From assembly GCA_946481615.1 (NCBI GenBank), contig CAMLOR010000005.1, forward strand, positions 1 through 39,725: DNA of 39,725 nt, given 5' to 3'. Positions within the stretch are counted from its first letter, which is position 1. The number at the start of each line of letters is the position of its first letter. Both the position numbers and the translations under genes were made by a program. This document shows positions 35,969 to 39,725 of this stretch, piece after piece. The notes below the pieces were generated by a model. It did no database searches and was not told the DNA's origin. It saw only the letters and a list, made by a program, of their open reading frames with translations. This DNA is from an uncultured Aquimonas sp. GTDB taxonomy: Bacteria; Pseudomonadota; Gammaproteobacteria; Xanthomonadales; Xanthomonadaceae.

Positions 35969-36970
35969 TCAGTCGTAGCGCAACTCTTCCGCCTTGCCGC
36001 GGAACACGTAGTACGAGTACGCGGTGTAGCCGAGGATGGCCGGCAGCGCGATCGCGGTGCCGATGAAGATCATCCACAGCGAGGCCGTGGCGCTGGCGGC
36101 TTCGAAGGCGGTCAGGCGGTCGACCAGCAGATACGGATAGAGGCTGTAGGCCAGCCCGAGGAAGGCCAGCACGAACAGGCCGACCGCGCCGAAGAAGGGG
36201 CGCGCATGCGATCGCGCCTCGCCACGCGCGAGCGCGCCGAGCGTGCGCCAGATCAACGCGAACACCGCGACGCTCGCCAGGGGAATCGGCGAAACCCACA
36301 GCACCGCCGGGAAATCGAACCATTTCTCGAAGATGCGGGCGCTGGCCAGCGGCGTGGCGAACGATACCGCGACGATGCCAAGACCCGTGAACCACAGGGC
36401 GCGCTGCGCCCAACGCACGGCGCGGCGCTGCAGTTCGCCCGTGGTCTTGAGCACGATCCAACAGGCGCCGAGCAGCGCGTAACCCGCCGCCAGGCACAGC
36501 GCGATCAGCACGGCGAAGCCGTAGCCCGCCGCGTCGGCGCGGAAGCCCGTGATGTAGTGGCCGAGCATGAAGCCCTGGGCCAGCGCCGCGAGCGTGGAGC
36601 CGCCGAAGAAGGCGCGGTCCCACCAGCGCCGGTGTTCGTCGCGCGCCTTCACGCGGAAATCGAAGGCGACGCCGCGCAGGATCAGCCCCGTCAGCATCGC
36701 CGCCACCGGCAGATACAGCGCGCCGAGGATGACGCCGTGCGCCACGGGAAAGGCGATCAGCAGGATGCCCACGCCCAGTACCAGCCAGGTTTCGTTCGCA
36801 TCCCAGAACGGCCCGATGCTGGCGATCATGCGGTCGCGCTCGGCCGCGTCGTCGACGTTGCGCAGCAGGATGCCGACGCCGAGGTCGTAGCCGTCGAGCA
36901 CCACGTACAACCCCATCGCCAGCGCCATCGCGCCGAGGAAGAACAGCGGCAGCCACTCGGAAGCGTTCAT
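35969..36970 (-). CDS. cydB: Cytochrome bd-type quinol oxidase subunit II (CydB/CioB-like), 333 aa
   Basis: Subunit II of cytochrome bd oxidase, a multi-TM inner-membrane protein. The N-terminus has V-L-D-G-Y-D-L-G-V-G-I-L, and D-A-N-E-T-W-L-V follows near 58, both conserved in CydB/CioB. The middle has F-E-K-W-F-D-F-P and the end Y-T-A-Y-S-Y-Y-V-F-R-G-K. ATG 36970 overlaps the subunit I stop (ATGA). No CydX-like small subunit gene follows. It completes an enzyme that reduces oxygen with quinol, generating no proton pumping but tolerating low oxygen, cyanide or sulphide. Confidence 0.95.
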   Translation of the reverse strand: MNASEWLPLFFLGAMALAMGLYVVLDGYDLGVGILLRNVDDAAERDRMIASIGPFWDANETWLVLGVGILLIAFPVAHGVILGALYLPVAAMLTGLILRGVAFDFRVKARDEHRRWWDRAFFGGSTLAALAQGFMLGHYITGFRADAAGYGFAVLIALCLAAGYALLGACWIVLKTTGELQRRAVRWAQRALWFTGLGIVAVSFATPLASARIFEKWFDFPAVLWVSPIPLASVAVFALIWRTLGALARGEARSHARPFFGAVGLFVLAFLGLAYSLYPYLLVDRLTAFEAASATASLWMIFIGTAIALPAILGYTAYSYYVFRGKAEELRYD

Positions 36971-38307
36971 ACGCCCACCTTCTGTTGTTCCTGGTCGGCG
37001 GCCTGCGCCGGCCTGCCGTGCGCGGCCTTGCGCGCCATGTGGAACAGCACGCCGACGTAGGCCAGCAGCAGCACGGCGTAGAGGCCGAGATAACCTGCCA
37101 GGGAGGTCGCGATCATCGGCGCGGGCGTGTCGGACGCGGCTTCCGCGGTGCGCAGCACACCCGTGACGAGCCACGGCTGGCGGCCGATCTCCGTGACGTA
37201 CCAGCCTGCCAGCGTGGCGAGCCAGCCGGCGAAGGTCATCATCACCAGCACGCGCGTCTGCAGCGGCGAGGGCTCGCCGCGCCGGCGCAGCGTCCACGCG
37301 CACCACCACGACACCGCCAGCATCAGCACGCCCACGCCCACCATCACGCGGAAGCCCCAGAACACCGGCGCCACCGGCGGGTGGTCGGGGAAATCGTTGA
37401 GGCCGCGCAGTTCGCCTTCGAGATCGTGCGTGAGGATCAGCGCCGCCAGGCCCGGGACACCGATCGCGTAATCGTTGCGGCGTTCGGCTTCGTTGGGCCA
37501 GCCGAACAGCAGTGCGGGCGAACCCTTCTCGGTGTCCCAGATGCCTTCCATGGCGGCGATCTTGGCGGGCTGGTGTTCCAGCGTGTTGAGGCCGTGCTGG
37601 TCGCCCACGAAGATCTGCACGGGAATCAACAGGGCGGCCGCGAACACCGCGGTGCGCAGGGCGGCGCGCACGTCGTCGCCGCGGTCGCCGTGCCGCCATC
37701 GATACGCGGACAACCCGGCGACGAGGAACATCGCCGTCAGCCCCGAGGCCAGCAGCATGTGCGTGAGCCGGTAGGGGAAGGACGGATTGAAGATCACGTC
37801 CCACCAGCTCTTCACGTGCGCCACGCCATCGACGATCTCGTGACCGGCGGGCGTCTGCATCCAGGAATTGAGTGCGAGTATCCAGAACGCCGACAGCGTG
37901 GTGCCGAAGGCGACGAGGAAGGTCGCCAGCGTGTGCATGCGTTCGGACACGCGGCGGCGACCGAACAACATGATTCCGAGGAACGTGGCCTCGAGGAAAA
38001 ACGCGGTGAGCACCTCGTAGCCGAGCAGCGGGCCGGCGATGTTGCCCACGCGCAGCATGTAGCCCGGCCAGTTGGTGCCGAACTGGAAGCTCATGGTGAT
38101 GCCGCTCACCACGCCCAGCGCGAAACTCAGCGCGAACACCTTCACCCAGAAGCCGTAGGCCAGCATCCAGCGCGGATCCTGCGAACGTGCGTGGCGCAGC
38201 TTGAAATAGAGCAGCAGCCAGCCGAGCGCGATGGTCAGCGTCGGGAACAGGATGTGGAAGCTGATGTTGGCGGCGAACTGGACGCGGGCGAGGACGAGCG
38301 GATCCAT
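36967..38307 (-). CDS. cydA: Cytochrome bd-type quinol oxidase subunit I (CydA/CioA-like), 446 aa
   Basis: The N-terminus A-R-V-Q-F-A-A-N-I-S-F-H-I-L-F-P-T-L gives a haem-ligand His near 18. G-V-V-S-G-I-T-M-S-F-Q-F-G-T-N-W follows near 66, E-V-L-T-A-F-F-L-E-A-T-F-L-G near 97, and P-V-Q-I-F-V-G-D-Q-H-G near 230. W-Y-V-T-E-I-G-R-Q-P-W near 368 holds the haem residues. The Q-loop is short, as in CioA, so a cyanide-insensitive type oxidase (cioA) is likely. It starts 4 nt after the GbsR-type stop. Confidence 0.95.
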   Translation of the reverse strand: MDPLVLARVQFAANISFHILFPTLTIALGWLLLYFKLRHARSQDPRWMLAYGFWVKVFALSFALGVVSGITMSFQFGTNWPGYMLRVGNIAGPLLGYEVLTAFFLEATFLGIMLFGRRRVSERMHTLATFLVAFGTTLSAFWILALNSWMQTPAGHEIVDGVAHVKSWWDVIFNPSFPYRLTHMLLASGLTAMFLVAGLSAYRWRHGDRGDDVRAALRTAVFAAALLIPVQIFVGDQHGLNTLEHQPAKIAAMEGIWDTEKGSPALLFGWPNEAERRNDYAIGVPGLAALILTHDLEGELRGLNDFPDHPPVAPVFWGFRVMVGVGVLMLAVSWWCAWTLRRRGEPSPLQTRVLVMMTFAGWLATLAGWYVTEIGRQPWLVTGVLRTAEAASDTPAPMIATSLAGYLGLYAVLLLAYVGVLFHMARKAAHGRPAQAADQEQQKVGV

Positions 38308-38311
38308 GGCC

Positions 38312-38869
38312 TCACTCCTTGCCGCCGGCGAAGACTTTGAGCTTGTCCTTCATCTCCAGCAGCTTTTGCACCTTGCCGCCCAGCGACATCAAGCTCAGGA
38401 GCGTCTCGGGCGAGAGCCGGCGCACTTCGCCGAACCATTCGGTGATGCGCTCCATCAGCTCGTACATCTGCCGCATGCGCTCCTGCGCATGGCGCTCCTC
38501 GGGCGAGTCCGGCGATTCGAGCAGGGCCACGCGCAGCAGCGAGAGGGTGGGCTCGACTTCCCGCCGCTGCCTTTCCTCCGCCAGGGTCTGGAAGATGGCC
38601 CAGACGTCCTCGGGCGCGCCGAAGTAGTCGCGGCGGTCGCCCGGCAGATGGCTCAGGCGTACCAGGCGCCAGGCCTGCAGCTCCTTCAGGCCCATGCTGA
38701 CGTTGGAGCGCGATACGCCCAGCTTCTCGACGATTTCGTCGGCGTTGAGCGGACGATCGGAGACGAACAGCAGGGCGTAGATCTGCCCGACGGTGCGGTT
38801 GACGCCCCATCGGCTGCCCATCTCGCCGAAGTGGAGGACGAAGGCCTGGGTGAGCGGCGGCAGGTTCAT
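38312..38869 (-). CDS. GbsR/MarR-type transcriptional regulator, 185 aa
   Basis: The N-terminus H-F-G-E-M-G-S-R-W-G-V-N-R-T-V-G-Q-I-Y-A-L-L-F matches the GbsR family start. The HTH has N-A-D-E-I-V-E-K-L-G-V-S-R-S-N-V-S-M-G-L-K-E-L near 41-63, with a wing at L-P-G-D-R-R-D-Y-F. A long coiled C-terminus suits dimer formation. It precedes cydA by 4 nt and probably controls the oxidase genes. Its ATG lies 3 nt after a perfect palindrome (38873-38900), the likely binding site, leaving no room for a normal ribosome site outside the palindrome. Confidence 0.92.
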   Translation of the reverse strand: MNLPPLTQAFVLHFGEMGSRWGVNRTVGQIYALLFVSDRPLNADEIVEKLGVSRSNVSMGLKELQAWRLVRLSHLPGDRRDYFGAPEDVWAIFQTLAEERQRREVEPTLSLLRVALLESPDSPEERHAQERMRQMYELMERITEWFGEVRRLSPETLLSLMSLGGKVQKLLEMKDKLKVFAGGKE

Positions 38870-38872
38870 GCC

Positions 38873-38900
38873 CGTAGTTTCAGACTTTTCTGAAACTACG
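38873..38900. promoter_or_regulatory. Perfect 12-bp palindromic operator before the GbsR-type gene
   Basis: CGTAGTTTCAGA-cttt-TCTGAAACTACG is a 12-bp perfect inverted repeat with a 4-nt spacer. It ends 3 nt before the regulator's ATG and lies 14 nt downstream of the transporter's stop. There is no T-run, so an operator for autoregulation is more likely than a terminator. As RNA it would also fold over the ribosome site. Confidence 0.75.
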
Positions 38901-38914
38901 GCAAGTGATGCAGT

Positions 38915-39725
38915 CTACAGATGGTGCTCGAAGGCCGCCCCGCCCTTGCGCGTGGTGCGCCAGGCCACGAGGGCGCCGAGCCCGACCATGGCCGCCGCCA
39001 GCCAGAACGTCGCGCCGGCCCAGACATCGTGCACGTTTTCCTGCGCGACCGTGGCCAGCGTCTGGGTGAACAGCGTGGGGGCCAGGATGCCGGCGATGCT
39101 GTTGAGCGAACCGATCGCGCCCTGCAGGCGGCCCTGTTCCTGCGGCGTCACGTGCTGGGTCATCAGCGATTGCGCGGCGGGATTCGCCACCGCCCAAAGG
39201 GCGGCGACCGGCATCGCGGCCCAGAACCAGTAGCCGGTGGGCGCCAGGCCGTAGAGGAAGAACCCGAGCGTGCCGCAGGCCAGGCCGAACAGCAGCGCGC
39301 GGCGCTCGCCCAGCTTCTTCACGATCGGCCCGATCAGCGCGCCCTGCACGATGATCGAGAGCACGCCCACGATCAGCAGCGTCCAGCCGACCATCTGCAG
39401 GCCCCAGCCGTAACGGTAATCCGCGTAGAGCACGAAGGTGGTCGGATAGACCAGGTGCGCGAGCCCCATCAGGAACACGACGGCGGCCAGGCCGAACAGC
39501 TCGGGATGACTGCGCAGCAGCTTGAGCGCACCGATCGGATTGGCACGCCGCCAGTCGAAGCGCGCCGTGCGGTTCTCCGGCGCCAGCGACTCGGGCAGCA
39601 CGAAATAGCCATAGCAGAAGTTGACGAAGGCCAGCCCCGCGGCCACGTAGAACGGAATGCGCAGACCGATCTCGCCCAGCCAGGCGCCGAACACCGGCGC
39701 CAGCGTGAAGCCCAAGCCGAAGGCC
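38915..39725 (-). CDS. MFS transporter (TetA/TCR-like), partial at the window end
   Basis: This is the latter two thirds of an MFS transporter; the 5' part lies outside the window. The first visible residues are G-F-T-L-A-P-V-F-G-A-W-L-G. It shows about 8 membrane segments, a loop with F-D-W-R-R-A-N-P-I-G-A-L-K-L-L-R, and the L-G-E-R-R-A-L-L-F-G motif typical of TetA-like drug/H+ antiporters. It ends 45 nt before the GbsR-type gene, with the palindrome between. The substrate cannot be told from sequence; the label tetracycline resistance is not justified. Confidence 0.9.
   Translation of the reverse strand, partial: AFGLGFTLAPVFGAWLGEIGLRIPFYVAAGLAFVNFCYGYFVLPESLAPENRTARFDWRRANPIGALKLLRSHPELFGLAAVVFLMGLAHLVYPTTFVLYADYRYGWGLQMVGWTLLIVGVLSIIVQGALIGPIVKKLGERRALLFGLACGTLGFFLYGLAPTGYWFWAAMPVAALWAVANPAAQSLMTQHVTPQEQGRLQGAIGSLNSIAGILAPTLFTQTLATVAQENVHDVWAGATFWLAAAMVGLGALVAWRTTRKGGAAFEHHL

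Noticed and set aside
36985..38340. A 451-aa + strand frame
   Set aside because: Antisense to the oxidase subunit I gene, with no recognisable domain.
38915..39725. Tetracycline resistance gene
   Set aside because: The TetA-like family has many members with other substrates, and the protein is incomplete in this window.

Overview
The window is high-GC bacterial DNA, most likely from a gammaproteobacterium of the Xanthomonadales/Lysobacterales. This is inferred from family content: a DUF1631 protein, a FimT/PilV/PilW/PilX-type minor pilin set, a cioAB-type bd oxidase, and large secreted proteins ending in the F-x-D-G-F-E tail common in that order. No rRNA, tRNA or CRISPR array was seen.

Region 1 (1 to about 12,670) looks like the right-hand part of a genomic island inserted in comM. 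Only the last 192 codons of comM remain (12,672-13,250), broken at the conserved V-L-E-V-L-R-E-P block. The island carries an unknown gene (18-773), then a + strand operon: GHKL ATPase, STAS-like/winged-helix protein, a 61-aa YegP-like protein, a 1428-aa fusion of a Cas4/RecB-like Fe-S nuclease with an SF1 helicase, and a small membrane zinc-ribbon protein. A converging - strand pair follows, an HNH endonuclease and a DNA methyltransferase. Together they look like a defence module that matches no named system I know. Between it and comM lie decayed gene fragments and three small unknown genes.

Region 2 (13,322-28,795, all - strand) is a chain of ten genes whose junctions are overlaps or gaps of at most 10 nt. 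In transcription order they are pilE-like pilin, fimT/gspH-like, pilV-like, pilW-like, a large pilX/gspK-like protein, a hybrid histidine kinase, a cupin-like sensor protein, a DUF1631 protein, a delta-60-repeat secreted protein and a large secreted cytochrome c/PKD/beta-propeller protein. No pilY1 is present. The last two proteins share the DGFE tail, so a pseudopilus-like machine, its signalling proteins and its possible cargo or surface partners appear to be made together.

Region 3 (28,936-34,004) is regulatory: an AraC-type regulator, a membrane-anchored winged-helix regulator of ToxR/CadC type, and divergently a two-gene unit of an ECF sigma factor and a Ser/Thr kinase with TPR-like repeats, coupled by an ATGA overlap.

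Region 4 (34,220-35,843, - strand) is a compact toxin/immunity-like locus. A signal peptide is joined directly to the last piece of an RHS core and a C-terminal toxin-like domain, followed 1 nt later by a small acidic protein and then a secreted unknown protein. Region 5 (35,969 to the end, - strand) is a short-Q-loop cytochrome bd (CioAB-like) oxidase operon led by a GbsR/MarR-type regulator with a perfect palindrome at its start, next to an MFS transporter cut by the window end.
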